Shown one piece after another: positions 35,843 through 47,022 of a stretch of 64,000 nt of DNA (position 1 is the first letter of the stretch; every line of letters starts with the position of its first letter). The translations under genes and the position numbers were made by a program. This stretch comes from Macrocystis pyrifera (Eukaryota > Sar > Phaeophyceae > Laminariales > Laminariaceae), in NCBI GenBank assembly GCA_031763025.1, contig JASSKH010000020.1, forward strand, positions 9,298,528-9,362,527. Direction: 5' to 3'. A model generated the notes under the pieces. The model saw only the letters and a list, made by a program, of their open reading frames with translations, ran no database searches and was not told the DNA's origin.

Positions 35843-36184
35843 CATTGTTGCGAACGGTCATGTTTGGAGTTCTAGGAACAGAAAGCCTACGAGGCGAAAC
35901 CCAGGGAACTACGCCCACCATTCAGAGCAAGCAACGTGGAGCTCGTGGGGTGGGCTTTGTTTCATAGCCTCTAAGCGCTGTTTACGCTGCATGCAGCAAA
36001 ACTCATACCATACATTTCGGCTTGGGATCTCGAACGATACAGGTTGTACAGACCCTAATAACGTTCTCAAACCCCAGAAGTCGATGCTGCTCGACACACC
36101 AGGCACGATGCCGACATTATATACCGCCGTCTCTATGGCGCTTTTTGAGTCTGACAGGTCCGTTTGAAAATTACAGGGCTTTTC

Positions 36185-37110
36185 GCGGCAGGTCAGGTAA
36201 AACCTCACGGGTCGGGTCGGATCAGGTCGGGTCGGGTCAGCTGACCCGACACGACCCGCGAAAAATTTGAGGCGTGTTGACTTGACCCGACCCGACCCGC
36301 GAGATTGTGAAATCCCCTTGACCCGACCCGACCCGACCCGCGAGACTTGAAAAACTGTTGTCCCGACCCGACCCGATTTGGTCATCTCCAAAGCCGACCC
36401 GACCCGCGAGATTTCAAAACCTCCTGACCCGACCCGATCCGACCCGCCACTTTCCGAGTGGCCCGTAAAACACGGGTTTCATGCGGGCCGAGTCAACTTG
36501 ACCCGCGAGACCATTTATCTTGACCCCCAGATTCGACCTTCGAATCCGGCCCGTGGGCCGACACTTGAAAAACAAAATAATTATCCATTTTTGCGCACTG
36601 CAGCGATATATGGCCTGGCTGTAATGGGTATGGATAAATGCGGGCATGCGTATATGGATTTGGCGGTGTTCTGATGTTTGAATATGATACCGCAAAGAAA
36701 TATTAGTGAGTATTGGTACGAGAGAAGCCTTTGGGTAAGAGAGCGGGAAGCGTTTTGAGTATCGGATCCGCAAACCGGATGCGCGGGTCCGACCCGCGGA
36801 TCAGCAGAAAACAACTCGCGGGTCGTGCTGGCCCGACCCGCGAGTGGCCCGTTTTTTTTCGCGGGTCATGACCCGACCCGACCCGTGAGTTTTTCATCAC
36901 CTCTTGACCCGACCTGACCCGACCCGTGAGTTGTGAAACTTCCTGACCCGACCCGTGAGATTTAAAATACTCTTGGCCCGACCTGACCCGACCCGCGATA
37001 TTCGAAAACATCTTGACCCGACCCGACCCGACCCGTGACATTTTGAACACTTCCTTACCCGACCCGACCAGACCGGTGACATTTCGAACACCCCGTGACC
37101 CGCGAAAAGC
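36185..37110. repeat. (GACCC)n two-level array
   Basis: Blocks of 2-5 GACCC pentamers alternate with ~15-20-base A/T-richer spacers (cgcgagatttcaaaacctcc-like), giving a higher unit of roughly 40-50 bp. The left edge carries the complement (gggtcgggtcgggtc), forming an inverted junction near 36236. The stretch at 36560-36780 is not repetitive. Minus-strand frames (RVGSGRV...) are translations of the repeat. Related short stretches are at 47040-47090, 48250-48272 and 49495-49680. Confidence 0.9.
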
Positions 37111-37205
37111 CCTGAAAAATTAGATGGGGAATAGTTCGTCATGTGTATATACACCTATCGTAGAGGCCAAGCCATTGCAACATTTTTCGTCGGGTTGTCC
37201 CTTTT

Positions 37206-37301
37206 GGGAGTGCAGTCTCTCAAGGTCAGTTTTGTTGGGGACAAATCACTCAGAATCTGACTGGTTTGTCCCCAAAACTGACCTCAAAAGACTGCAGCCC
37301 T
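37206..37301 (+). mobile_element. Short hairpin element (GGGGACAAA family), second copy
   Basis: Arms gggagtgcagtctctcaagg... and ...agactgcagccct are inverted to each other. The inner boxes are ggggacaaa and tttgtcccc around tcactcagaatctgactgg. The outer arms differ completely from the copy at 18632, yet both copies are palindromic, so the arms changed in step. Confidence 0.7.
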
Positions 37302-37844
37302 AAAAGAGCAGTCAGTTTTTCTCTTAAGGTCAGCTTTTGGTGTAAGGCCTACAGCTGCTCGCGTGAGGAAACATCTCAGGCAAAAAAAGTGATGAATTTA
37401 GTGGTTTCGGGACGGATGCCATTATACGATAGGGTTACTTTGCACGTTTTGGGCAAAAATGTATACATATATATACATATATTCTGAATGACGGGGGCTC
37501 CTTAACCCTAAAAATATTGTCGGAATGCCATTTTTTTTTCGCAAAAATCTGAGTTTTTTTTTGTATATCTAAGCCACGGAATTGTTCATAATCAACCATT
37601 GAGTGCACTTTCATTTTCTCCCGTCAACCATTGCACGGGTACTATAAAGCTCCTCAAGTCAGGAACTTCAAGAAAAAAAAAAAAAAAAAAATCGGTGCAC
37701 CTCTACTTCATTCAGCAGACACGCCCCTGATGCAGTCTGCGCAAAGCTCCTTCTTGTTGTCAGCTCGCCTCAGCCTTCAACACTCTCTGAGCAGAAGACA
37801 ACAATATTGTTCATCGTGACTGATTCCGCCGCCGTGGGCCCCCC
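37302..37844. other. Intergenic DNA
   Basis: Contains an A17 run at 37674-37690. No supported gene. Confidence 0.4.
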
Positions 37845-37950
37845 CTGCGGGGTCCATAGTAAATAGGACCTACGGTATACATAAACACCTACATCTTTAC
37901 CTATTTTTCCTAACAATATTTGGGGTTGATTACTACGGTCCCCCGCAATA
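37845..37950 (-). mobile_element. MITE-A copy, degraded
   Basis: The inner part is recognisable (ggacctacggtatac, ctaacaatatttgg). Both termini are altered (tgcggggtcc, cccccgcaata). Confidence 0.75.
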
Positions 37951-38450
37951 GCAGCAAAACACGTGCATGCGAACCTAATTGTGCGTTTTACCCTTGAAGA
38001 CTTAAAGCACTACCAACACAACAATCTCGCTACCGCCACCATCCAGAAAGTCCCGAGACATTTTACCAGCACCAAACCAAAAAAAAGTAAACCCCCTACT
38101 GTACAGCGCTTCGCACGAAGTATTTACGCTGAAAACATCAACCGTGCTATTCTCGCCGCCGCGGATGCAACACGCCCTCCTGCGCCATCAAGAAATTTCC
38201 CAGAACTAGCAGCGCCCCCGCGGCGTGGTAAGCCCGCAGCGATCCCGGACGCAGGTGGTACTTTAGGGTGGTCGCGCCCGATCGCACCGCAGCCGACTGC
38301 AGGGTGGAACAGGTTTGGCATTGGGGATAGAACCGTTGGGACACTGTCTGCCGCAAGAGCTTCCGCCAAAGCTTGGCATTTGCCTGTCGGGATAGGGGGG
38401 AGGGAGTGGAGCGACGGGGCAGGGGGAAGAGGGAAGAGGAGGGGGGAGTG

Positions 38451-38453
<3 letters not shown>
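37951..38453. other. Open stretch of uncertain coding status
   Basis: A plus-strand frame (37963-38658) gives a balanced sequence up to the G tract (RSIYAENINRAILAAADATR...), but it has no ATG and no known domain. The minus strand is open as well. It could be an internal exon; nothing more can be said. Confidence 0.25.
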
Positions 38454-38519
<66 letters not shown>

Positions 38520-38548
38520 ACGGGGGAAGTGGAGAAGTGGGGAGAGGG

Positions 38549-38587
<39 letters not shown>
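38454..38587 (+). repeat. Two poly(G) tracts, about 65 G and 36 G
   Basis: G65 (38454-38518) and G36 (38552-38587) are separated by a purine stretch (aacgggggaagtggagaagt...). Confidence 0.95.
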
Positions 38588-38588
<1 letters not shown>

Positions 38589-39138
38589 TGTGCCCGGCAT
38601 GCTAATGCTTGTGAAACTGCACACCCTTCCTGCGAACCTCTCCGGGGCCCCGATATAGTCGACAAAATCATCAATAATTTGGGCGTTGCCAGCCGTCTGC
38701 AAGCAGCCTGAGACAGCGTGCGGGTCCAGCAGTGCGGGCAGGACTGCGTTTGTTGCGGCCACGCCGTCCGTATGAGCTCCTTGCACTGTGTCTCGGTCTT
38801 CGATCGGTATCTCCCCAAATTCAACGCAGCGGCCGTGGCCGTACATCGCCACATTATACAGTCAGGTTTTTCCAAACAGGCTTCAGAGAAGGCGTTTACC
38901 TTCTTCCCAGCTGCACCCACGATGTCGGCGGACAAACTCGTCGGAAATAGTGTGGGACCAACACGTCGGCGGTAAAAGGGTTCGCGTGTCGAACATGCCA
39001 CGGCCCAACATCATCTAGATCCTGACCTGCTGCTTTTGATGACTTGTGCAGGATCTACAACAAACACAGATCCGAATTCAAAACACAAAGGTCTATAGAC
39101 TCCTGCACAGGACGCGGCTTCCATCCGGCGACATGAGC
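38588..39138. other. Intergenic DNA
   Basis: Open minus-strand frames (for example MYGHGRCVEFGEIPIEDRDT from about 38852) look protein-like but match no family I recognise and run into the G tracts. Confidence 0.3.
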
Positions 39139-39248
39139 TATTACGGGGGTCCATAGTAAATAGGACCTACGATACACACAAAAACCTATATATTTTAACA
39201 TTTTTGCTCAACAATATTTGGCCCTACTTACTATGGTCCCCCGTAATA
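39139..39248 (-). mobile_element. MITE-A copy
   Basis: TA-flanked and reverse orientation. The left arm is tccatagtaaatagg and the right is cttactatggtcc, so the two ends are no longer fully complementary. Confidence 0.9.
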
Positions 39249-40194
39249 GACTATGCCATACATATCGGCTCTCTGCCCTGAACTATCCACACACCAAACA
39301 AGCGAGTATCGCTCGCACGTTCGAGATGCGAATCTGCTGTAGGTGTTGGACTCAGACCGCACGACTCCTGTTTTGGTCGCTGTACCTTGAGATTAACAAT
39401 GGTGCGCAGTATTCTGACGTTTCAGAAAATTCACTGTCGCCCTCCACCACCGGCGTAATGGCCAACTTGTGTGGACACAGCAACCACAGGAAGGGGCACA
39501 GGATAGGCAATGCTATTCGTCCGCCGTCGGCTTTTGTCGCACGCGGCCGCGAGTACGGCAGAGGGAGCACACGAGCCGACGGCACGGCACTGTCTGCCGA
39601 TGCTGTTGATACACCTACCAGAACCGAGGACTATCGTTCAAGTTTTGCAAGCCGAATGGGTCAACCCGCACAGTATCTGCCGTTCGCGGACATCATATCA
39701 AAGCAGGCTGGTTTTGTAGTGATATATGCATATATATATATATATATTTCGCAGCTGTGAGTGATGACATTGATTGGTCGACTGCGAGGAAACAAGTCAC
39801 CCTTTAGGTTTGGCTCTGCCACCGATTCGCTGCCGATCTTCGACCGATTGGCTACTCGATTCCATCTGCTCCGCAGTTGGGGACAGCAAAAACGAAACAG
39901 TCAACAACAGCACGAGCACCGCCAATACCACCCCCACTACCCCCCCCCCCCCCCCATATTTTATATGTGGGTTGGGTTGGTGTCGGTTGGCAACGACACT
40001 TGTAAAACATGCCGTTCACTACGTGAGCTAGACATCCAGGGTACCGTTTTTGTTTGTTTGTTTGTTTGTTTGTTCGTTTTTGGTGGTCGCCCACAGCTGG
40101 TCGCCGAGTCAGATCATTTGTGCGAAGTAAAGAACTTTTACTCTGCACAAGGGAATTGATCGTATCACGTAGTGTTAAAGGTACGGCACCCAAG
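39249..40194. other. Intergenic DNA with simple repeats
   Basis: (AT)n near 39727-39747, a C15 run at about 39940-39954 and (TTTG)n at about 40049-40073. No supported gene. Confidence 0.4.
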
Positions 40195-40500
40195 AGGCAG
40201 TTGCATAGTACTCCCATTGCTGTCTCTGGAAGTGGTCACACCGGAAATTAAACTAACTCGTTGAAGCTGTCATCCATATGCAAGCCCGCCTCACAAGCGG
40301 TTCTTAGTAGGATGCAGCTCACCCTTCATGCGACTCGCCGGACACCTCACGGCGCTTCGCGCTCGGTGCAAGCAATGTCTGCCTGATCGGTGAAAACCCG
40401 ACATGCTCCGTCCCGGCATTGTAGGGATGCGAGGGTCTATGGTCATACGACTACGGCCATGCATGAAATCGAGTACACCTCTCCTATCGAGTACACCCCC
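40195..40500 (-). repeat. G-tract repeat family, copy 2 (inverted)
   Basis: Contains gctccgtcccggcattgtag, tatggtcatacgactacggc and catgcatg, then passes into a C-rich/ACC simple repeat, the complement of the G tract seen in other copies. It extends left through the caccgagcgcgaagcgccgtg-like part to aagaggcagttgcatag. Confidence 0.75.
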
Positions 40501-40845
40501 CCACTACCACCACTGCCTCCGCCACCATTACTGCCACCACCACCGCCACCACCACCACAACGTCTACCGTCACCACCTCTAGCGCCAGCAATAGCAACAC
40601 CGCCAAGATCACCAGCCTCCCACCATCACCATCTCGACCAACAGCAACCACCGCGAACACGACCACCACAACCAGCAACACTACCAGGAGCGACGGCACC
40701 AGCAACTACAGCAACACTTCCGACCACCGACATCACCAACATCACCAACATCACCAACATCACCGACATCACAATCACCCCGTACGTCACGCGCACCGCC
40801 AATACCAACACCATACACCTCGCCCCCCCCCCCCCCCCCCCCCCC
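40501..40845. repeat. ACC/AACACC microsatellite region with C23
   Basis: Long stretches of ccaccacc and accaacatcaccaacatc, ending with C23 at 40823-40845. The 270-codon frame over it is translated simple repeat. Confidence 0.9.
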
Positions 40846-41339
40846 AATCAAACAAAACGTTTCAAAGCAATCAAAACGTTTCTGGGTAATACATGCAGAG
40901 AAAGTAGTGAGCGCCCAAGCGTTGGAGGTGTCTCTATTGGGAGTAGGAGCGGTGCTCCTCCCCCCCATGCGGGGCTTGATCAATGGAAAAATGACACAAG
41001 GCAGCACCACTTGCGTACTACCCCCCACCACCACCATCATGCTCTACACCGCTCGCTAACGATACGATCGCTCGCGCAACAACGAATACGGTCACCAAAA
41101 CACACAATAAAAAAAAACACACACACACAGACACACACACCTCTCCGGCCCCCGCCCTCGCTGTTCATACTAGCCAAGCAAAAAAAAAAATCACCAGCTT
41201 GACCGTCTTGGACGGCGGTATGCTGATCAGCGACGAGCACGTATAGCCATAGCCAGCCGGAAAACCACCTCCACCACCACCAACACTACGACCACCCTCA
41301 CTAACACGTAGATATATATAATGTTGTCGTTGTTGTTGT
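40846..41339. other. Intergenic DNA with KTVKLV module
   Basis: On the minus strand at about 41190-41260 a short frame reads SLISIPPSKTVKLV. It resembles the segment ADHMPPLKTVKLV that follows the E2-like exon at 42310-42380. This suggests scattered exon fragments of one source gene. (CA)n lies at about 41118-41142. Confidence 0.4.
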
Positions 41340-42020
41340 TTTAGACCGTTCTTTCTACCCGTCGACATCCAGCACAACCAGTGTCCGTGCCGATCCTTCA
41401 ATCCTAGAGAGATACAAGTTATGTGGTCACAAAGCTACGCCACAGCAGAGACACTGCGTTGCCACGTATGCAGGAAGCACAATGAGCAATGCAATGCCAT
41501 GTCAGCATACTGGATGCGACGGGCACGACTATAATACTCGTGACCAGCAGTGTGTGTAATTTTCATATATAAGCTAGCCGGAAGACCACGCACATCAACA
41601 CCAGCACTACACCCCCCCCCCCCCCACCCCCACTACCACCAACAACGTTAACGCCACTGCCAATACCAACACCACCACCACCACGTGGACGTAAGTACGT
41701 GATCAGCAGCGTGTGTTTTCATAGCTTGCCGGAAAAAAAAAAGAAGAAGAAAAAATGTTTCCTCATCTCCACCGCCAACACTACCTGCAACCCCGACCCC
41801 CAGCAACGCCGTCGCCAACACCAACACCACTGTCGTACCCAGTACAATGACATGGCATTGCAATGTACACTGCCGTTCTTACTGCATACGTACGTGGCAA
41901 CGCAGCATCTCTGCTGTGGCGTAGTTTTGTGCCCCTCAGATCTTGCAGCTCTCTAGGATTGTGTAAGAATCGGCGCGGACACTGGTTGTGCTGGATGTCG
42001 ACGGGTAGAAACGACTGTTC
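41340..42020. repeat. Foldback structure with ~175-bp inverted arms
   Basis: 41345-41515 and 41846-42018 are inverted copies. Both hold ctacccgtcgacatccagca / its complement, tcctagagag, acgccacagcagaga, gcgttgccacgta and gcaatgccatgtca. The 330-bp centre contains ACC-type simple repeats and two short tagctagccgga-like modules. The arms are about 85% alike by eye. Confidence 0.8.
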
Positions 42021-42309
42021 CATATCGAGAAAACACACACACCGAAACCAGCAACACCAGCAGCAGCACCGACGACTACCCCCCTCCACCACCATCGCCA
42101 CCACGGTCCCCATCTCCCATCGTGGTACTTGGTACGACAGCAAGAAGCGTCCATCACACACGCTCGCCAAACACACGACAACAAAAACAAAAAAAGCCCC
42201 CCCCCCTCCGTCTGGAAAGGGTTGCTTGCTCGATGGCAAAATGGCTGAGGCTAACATCAAAATGAGTACCCCCCACTCGGCTGTCCCCGGTCACACCGAA
42301 AAACAATGC

Positions 42310-42600
42310 AGACTCTCTCGCCACTCACCAGCTTCACGGTCTTCAGGGGGGGCATGTGGTCAGCGATGTAGCTCGCCGGAGATCGCACGCCGCAGCTGTG
42401 ACAGCCAAAGTTTCTGCCCAGGGCCCCTACCGCCTGTCGCTTCGAGTCCGACGCGTACTCGAGCGTCGCGGGGATGGATGCAGACAGCCTGACTCCAGGG
42501 CGCGCGCGCAAAAAAAAAAAAAAGTTTCACAAGCTTGCCCGCGATGGGAAGACTGACTTGATTACAGCACAGGAGTTGCAAAACCTGTTTTTTTTTTTTT
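42310..42600 (-). pseudogene. E2-like exon fragment, copy 2
   Basis: The minus strand shows the same intron end (T-rich, then gcgcgcgcc..ag) and the same exon as 21536-21770: VRLSASIPATLEYASDSKRQ, then AVGALGRNFGCHSCG. It continues as VRSPASYIADHMPPLKTVKL to a GTGAGT donor-like site. Thus an intron-exon-intron segment was duplicated at DNA level. The resemblance to UBC6/UBE2J is a recollection, not a search result. Confidence 0.35.
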
Positions 42601-42821
42601 TTTGCGGGTCCTCGCTTGACTGCAGTACAGGAGCTATTTACCTCGAGTAGAGTTCGCCTCTTGTTCGACGAGACAAACCAAGGGGAAACATTGCTAGGAA
42701 ACCAATGGTTGACGGGTTATGATTTGGCTTAGGTTAACGTTTGCCGTATCGTACACCGTGGCCCTCAACCATCGTGTCGAATGAGTGGTAACCTAGATAA
42801 TATGTGTATATACATATATAT
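42601..42821. other. Intergenic DNA
   Basis: Nothing recognised. Confidence 0.35.
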
Positions 42822-43047
42822 CTAACGGGATATCCGCCGGTTAATCCATTCTTTGGATTATTCTCGTGTTCCTGATACTTCAAAACTGCAGCCTACGTTA
42901 TATATATCTATAGCCCATAAGTACTTCATTCATATCACATTAGCCCACCCTGAATAATCGTATATGCAGACCACAAGATGGTCGAAGGATGATGGCGGAG
43001 GTCATCCCAAACGGCCAGGAAAAGGTGGTCGAAGATGCGGCTATTCT
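42822..43047 (+). repeat. Partial copy of the ~664-bp repeat
   Basis: Shares ggttaatccattctttgga, cacattagcccaccctgaat, catcccaaacggccaggaaa and ggtcgaagatgcgg with 12330-12555 at roughly 85-90% identity by eye. Confidence 0.8.
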
Positions 43048-43764
43048 ATGTATATGCTATATATATATATTGTTGGGGCAGTCAGAATATGTTTTGGGTC
43101 AGTCAAAAAGGGCGCACCCCCGCATTTTACAGCACGTGTTTATTAAGAGCAGATGCAAGCTGCGTTGCGGTCAAAACAAAAAAAAATAAAAAAAACAGAT
43201 TTTTTTATTCCGGCGCGTGTTTATAAAACAGCTCGAATTGCGACTCTCTCTCTTCTTTTCATGAAATGGTTGAAAAAACGTCAGCTGTGAGTACCGCCGA
43301 TTGAGTGGCTCAAGCTTCAACTTCCGCAAGCAGCTGCGCGACACACCAGACACGCTCGTCGGGCGTGCTTGTTCTATATTCAATACCGGTATATAGCATT
43401 GTGTTTCCAAGTAAAAGCTATGATATCGCACTTGACAATTGTTAAAAAAAAAAAAACAGGTGTTCGCGGCTTATTTCGCAGCCCAACTAAAAACCTCCAC
43501 GAAGGCAAAACCTCCAGCCAGCCAACTCAAAGTCCCGATAAATCACACGATCGGCCCACAAAACCTCGCCTGCCAAAAGCCCCCGGCATATGGAGGGCGC
43601 TGGGGGCCACCGAGCTGAACCTTCCACCCAGAGCTCGAAACAGAACAAGGCCGAACGAAGCGGCACCTATTTCCCCGCGTTTTATCGGTTGTTCCGCCAC
43701 GGCCAGTACTTTTCAGGGGGATGGGCGTGGGATTGAGTGGGTGGGGAGGACATGAGAGGACGTG
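43048..43764. other. Intergenic DNA
   Basis: Several A runs (for example 43445-43456). No gene supported. Confidence 0.4.
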
Positions 43765-44112
43765 AGAGGAAGGGGGGGGGGGGGGGGGGGGGGCATGAGG
43801 CGTGGGAGGGGTGTACTTATGTCATGCATGGCTGTAGTCGTATGACCATACATATAGTCTCGCACCCTTACAATGCCGGGCCGGAGCGAATGTCGGGTTT
43901 TCACCGACCAGGAAGAACATTACATTACACGCACCACCAGGCGTGAAGCGCCGCAAGGTGTTCGGTGAGTCACACGAAAGGGTACTAAGAAACCGCTTGT
44001 GATGCGGACTTCGGCACCTTGCGCGCACTCTTTCCGAAAATATGGATGACAAGCGCCCAAATGGCCTGCTCCTTGTATTCCGGTGTGGCCAGTGCCAGAC
44101 ACAGCAACAGCT
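43765..44112 (+). repeat. G-tract repeat family, copy 3 (longest)
   Basis: Starts with G22 (43772-43793), then gtacttatgtcatgcatggc, cgtatgaccatacatat, acaatgccgggccggag and cgggttttcaccga. It continues with aggcgtgaagcgccgcaagg, accgcttgtgatgcgg, atatggatgac and ttccggtgtggccagtgcc. The order matches the inverted copy at 40195-40500. Confidence 0.8.
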
Positions 44113-45179
44113 ATACAGGCTGGTTCAAGCTTACCACCCAAAGTTCGTTAAGATTCCAAAGTTCACACGCTGGTTTCGGGGGATAGACCCTGAAATTTGG
44201 CACATAGTGGTGTGTTTTTATAAGCCTCCGCCGATCCGTCAACGGTTGGGTCTTTTTTCATCTTTTTTTTTTCTTTTCTTGTTTCCCCAGATAGCTCGGT
44301 TTGTTTTTCATCATTTTGGGAGATTTGTGAATCAAGAGATTTCTCAAATTTTCGGCGACAAATTAAAGAAAAAAAAACATCGTCAGCGCTTCGGCTCGGG
44401 CATATAGAACACATGTGCAAACGTTGAGGGTTCGTTTCTTATCAACGGCGTGGACATTTAGACCTTTTGTGCGATAAACATGCAAATACCGGAATCGTCT
44501 GCTAATTACTTGGTTGTTTTCCAGCCAAAGCCGATTTTGGGCGTTAAAAATGACCCACGGTGGTATTGGTCATACCCAGTCAGATCTTCGCAGGTTTCGG
44601 TGAAACTTTATACAAACATGGCCTGGACCGCCTGGAAGCCGCTCGGTCAGAAAGCAGAATGGGGGCAAAAAACAACCCTACGGAAACGCCTGACTAGCGT
44701 TGAACCTCTCTGAGGGCCTGTGATTGGTCGGGTCACATATACGGCGATAGCGCCAGTCCTCGGTCCTTGAAAAAAAAATGTGGCTTTGCCACCCTCTTCT
44801 ATCGCGGTCAACATGAGGCCAACTGTGTGACATTTGGAGTTGCTATTGGGAGCGGCATTTGTGGCTTAACGAAAGTTCGGGCGATATGCTTGAACCAGCA
44901 CGTGCTATGCAACTGCCTCCTGGGTGCCTGATACGACCATCCATCTTGCGAGGAATTATGGTTCGCCAGCCCACACAATCTGTCCCAACTCGATCACCAG
45001 CCGGTGTAACCGCCGAAGAAGCAAAAGACGTACCATGGTTCGAGATAATAGCTCGCGCAGTGATTGGCGTGTTTTACGGCATCGTTGATACTCGACGCCA
45101 ACCCAAACTACAAACATATATATATACCAGTACTTCGTAAAATACACTAGGTATAGACGGGGTGGGTTGGGTTAGGAAC
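44113..45179. other. Intergenic DNA
   Basis: A fragment at about 44893-44920 (ctatgcaactgcctcctggg) belongs to the far end of the G-tract repeat, so 44113-44890 may be an insertion in copy 3. The short frame at 44042-44407 starts inside the repeat and has no domain. Confidence 0.35.
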
Positions 45180-45332
45180 GGGTTCGGGAGAGGTAACGGG
45201 GTGGAGGGGGTAGGGGGGTGAGGGGGGGAGGGGGGGGGAGGGAGAGGGGGAGGGGTACTCATGCCATGCATGGACGTTGTCGTATGACCATCTACCCTCG
45301 CATTTCTACAATGCCGGGATGGGGCTCGGGGG

Positions 45333-45373
<41 letters not shown>

Positions 45374-45400
45374 ACTCCTTATCATGCATGGCTGGGGTCA
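45180..45400 (+). repeat. G-tract repeat family, two truncated copies with G38
   Basis: A purine tract (45180-45255), then gtactcatgccatgcatgg... to acaatgccgggatgggg, then G38 (45335-45372) and a second start gtactccttatcatgcatgg. The family was hit or duplicated at its G tract. Confidence 0.75.
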
Positions 45401-45689
45401 AAAGCGAGCATCAGCGACACCGCCGGAAACCTCGTAGGCGTTCGGTTTCTGTGATTTTCGGCAGAGGGGAATGAACCGCTTGATTCGCACAACGACAAAA
45501 GTTCGGAACCAACAAAGACAACAACAAAAAACATTGACAAGTAGTGTTTGACATATGCTCACGTGATTTCCATGGATCCGAGCCGCGATTAGCCCATGGG
45601 GGGGGGGGGGGGGACGCCGCCAGCGTGGAAACCCCTCCGGCCACTCTAATCGAAGTGAAGGACGCCGCCGCGACCGTTGCAAACCCTGC
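45401..45689. other. Intergenic DNA
   Basis: Contains a G run at 45597-45613. No gene. Confidence 0.4.
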
Positions 45690-45905
45690 GGAGGCGCGGG
45701 AAAGAAGGGGAGGGGGGGGGAAGGGGGGTGTACCTATACCGTATCATGCATGGCCGCAGTTGTGTGACAATAGGCCCTCGCATCCCTACAATGCCGGGAC
45801 GGGGCACGTCGAGCTTGCACGGACCAGGCAGACAGTGCTTGCACCGAACGCGAAGCGAAACGTGAGGCGTTGGGCGAGTCGCATGGCGGCGCGTACACGT
45901 TTGTT
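45690..45905 (+). repeat. G-tract repeat family, copy 6
   Basis: G-rich lead, tatcatgcatggccgcag, catccctacaatgccgggac, then ttgcaccgaacgcgaagcg and ggcgagtcgcatg, collinear with copies 2 and 3. Confidence 0.75.
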
Positions 45906-46938
45906 GCTAACCTTAGTCGTTTGACCATTGGCCACGCATCCCTTGCGAGACGGAGCAGCGTTCCTACTCCTGATAGAAACACCTCCAAACATTGGGCGCT
46001 CATCGTGTTTCTTGTGTTTCCCCGTGTATTTACATAGAAACGTATTACTTTGTTTTATCCCATTCCTGTTTCTCCGCCTATGTCTACAGGTACCATCTAT
46101 CTCCTATTGATAGTACGGAGGTCGTTTTCTCGCTGCTATCTATTGTGTCCCAAACTCCTTCGCGTCACGTTCGTCTGTTTTTCCTCATCTCCTCCCTCAA
46201 CACACCCCGTTCCTCCTCCTCGTACATCTCACATTCTCCCACGGGAGGGTGAAGATAGATACACAAAACTAGACCAACACATGAATTGAGTACGATTGCG
46301 GGGGGCATACCATCAATGAAAACCGTCTAATTCGCACAAGCGATGTCGCGCTCTTTCTGAGCTCTTTTATTTTTCATTTTTTTTTTTTTTCCGATTTTAC
46401 TCTACAAAGGTAACGATGCTGAGCTAAAAATAATAAAAAAAAAAAAGTCGAACATTCTATTTTCGGACGGCTTTCTCTCTTTCTCTCCGCCGGGTCTTCC
46501 CGAAAACGCCTCCACTGTTCGGTACCGGCAATCTTCTTCCCCTGGAAACATCGAGCGCTCAAAGACGACCGATCACTACGTCCCTATTACGTGTGCGGAC
46601 TCGACGCTCCAAAAAATGTAGGCAGAAGGCGCCTTGTGCCACGTACCCACCCCTCCTCTTGCGCCACGGTGCCCGTCAGCCCCCAAAAAAGCGCCCCAAA
46701 ACAGAAAACGAAAGGCAACAAAAGGGTGTGTGCATGTGCATATATGCGCTCTGCACGGGCCGCGGGCTTCGTCCCACCACAGTAGTAATCCTTCCATGTT
46801 TTAGGGACAAACTACGTGGACGTGTTTAGTGGAATTTCCTCAAAACGGGAACGCAGCGCTAAAAACGGCCAACAGAGCGCCATAATCTGAATTGAGGCGG
46901 ATTGGGGAACGCGCGAAGGCACCTCTCGCGATCGTAGG

Positions 46939-46939
<1 letters not shown>
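45906..46939. other. Intergenic DNA
   Basis: T and A runs at 46378-46390 and 46436-46446. No gene supported. Confidence 0.4.

Positions 46940-47022
<83 letters not shown>
46940..47022 (+). repeat. Poly(G) tract, about 83 G
   Basis: Uninterrupted G run, followed by a short (GACCC)-type stretch to about 47095. Confidence 0.95.

Noticed and set aside
36185-37110. Telomere-like repeat (GGGTC)n
   Set aside because: The pentamer is interrupted by spacers and inverted at its edge; it is an interstitial satellite, with no evidence of a telomere.
37963-38658. 231-codon plus-strand frame
   Set aside because: It has no ATG, no domain, and ends in translated G tracts. I keep it only as a stretch of uncertain status.
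38147-39001. Minus-strand frames of 240-285 codons
   Set aside because: They span two long G tracts; the non-tract parts look somewhat protein-like but the frame through the tracts is arbitrary and no family is recognised.
40390-41202. 270-codon Pro/Thr-rich frame
   Set aside because: It is translated ACC microsatellite beginning inside a repeat-family copy.
44042-44407. ATG-started 121-codon frame with a CGQC motif
   Set aside because: It starts inside the G-tract repeat family and crosses out of it; a single C-x2-C pair is not evidence of a zinc finger.
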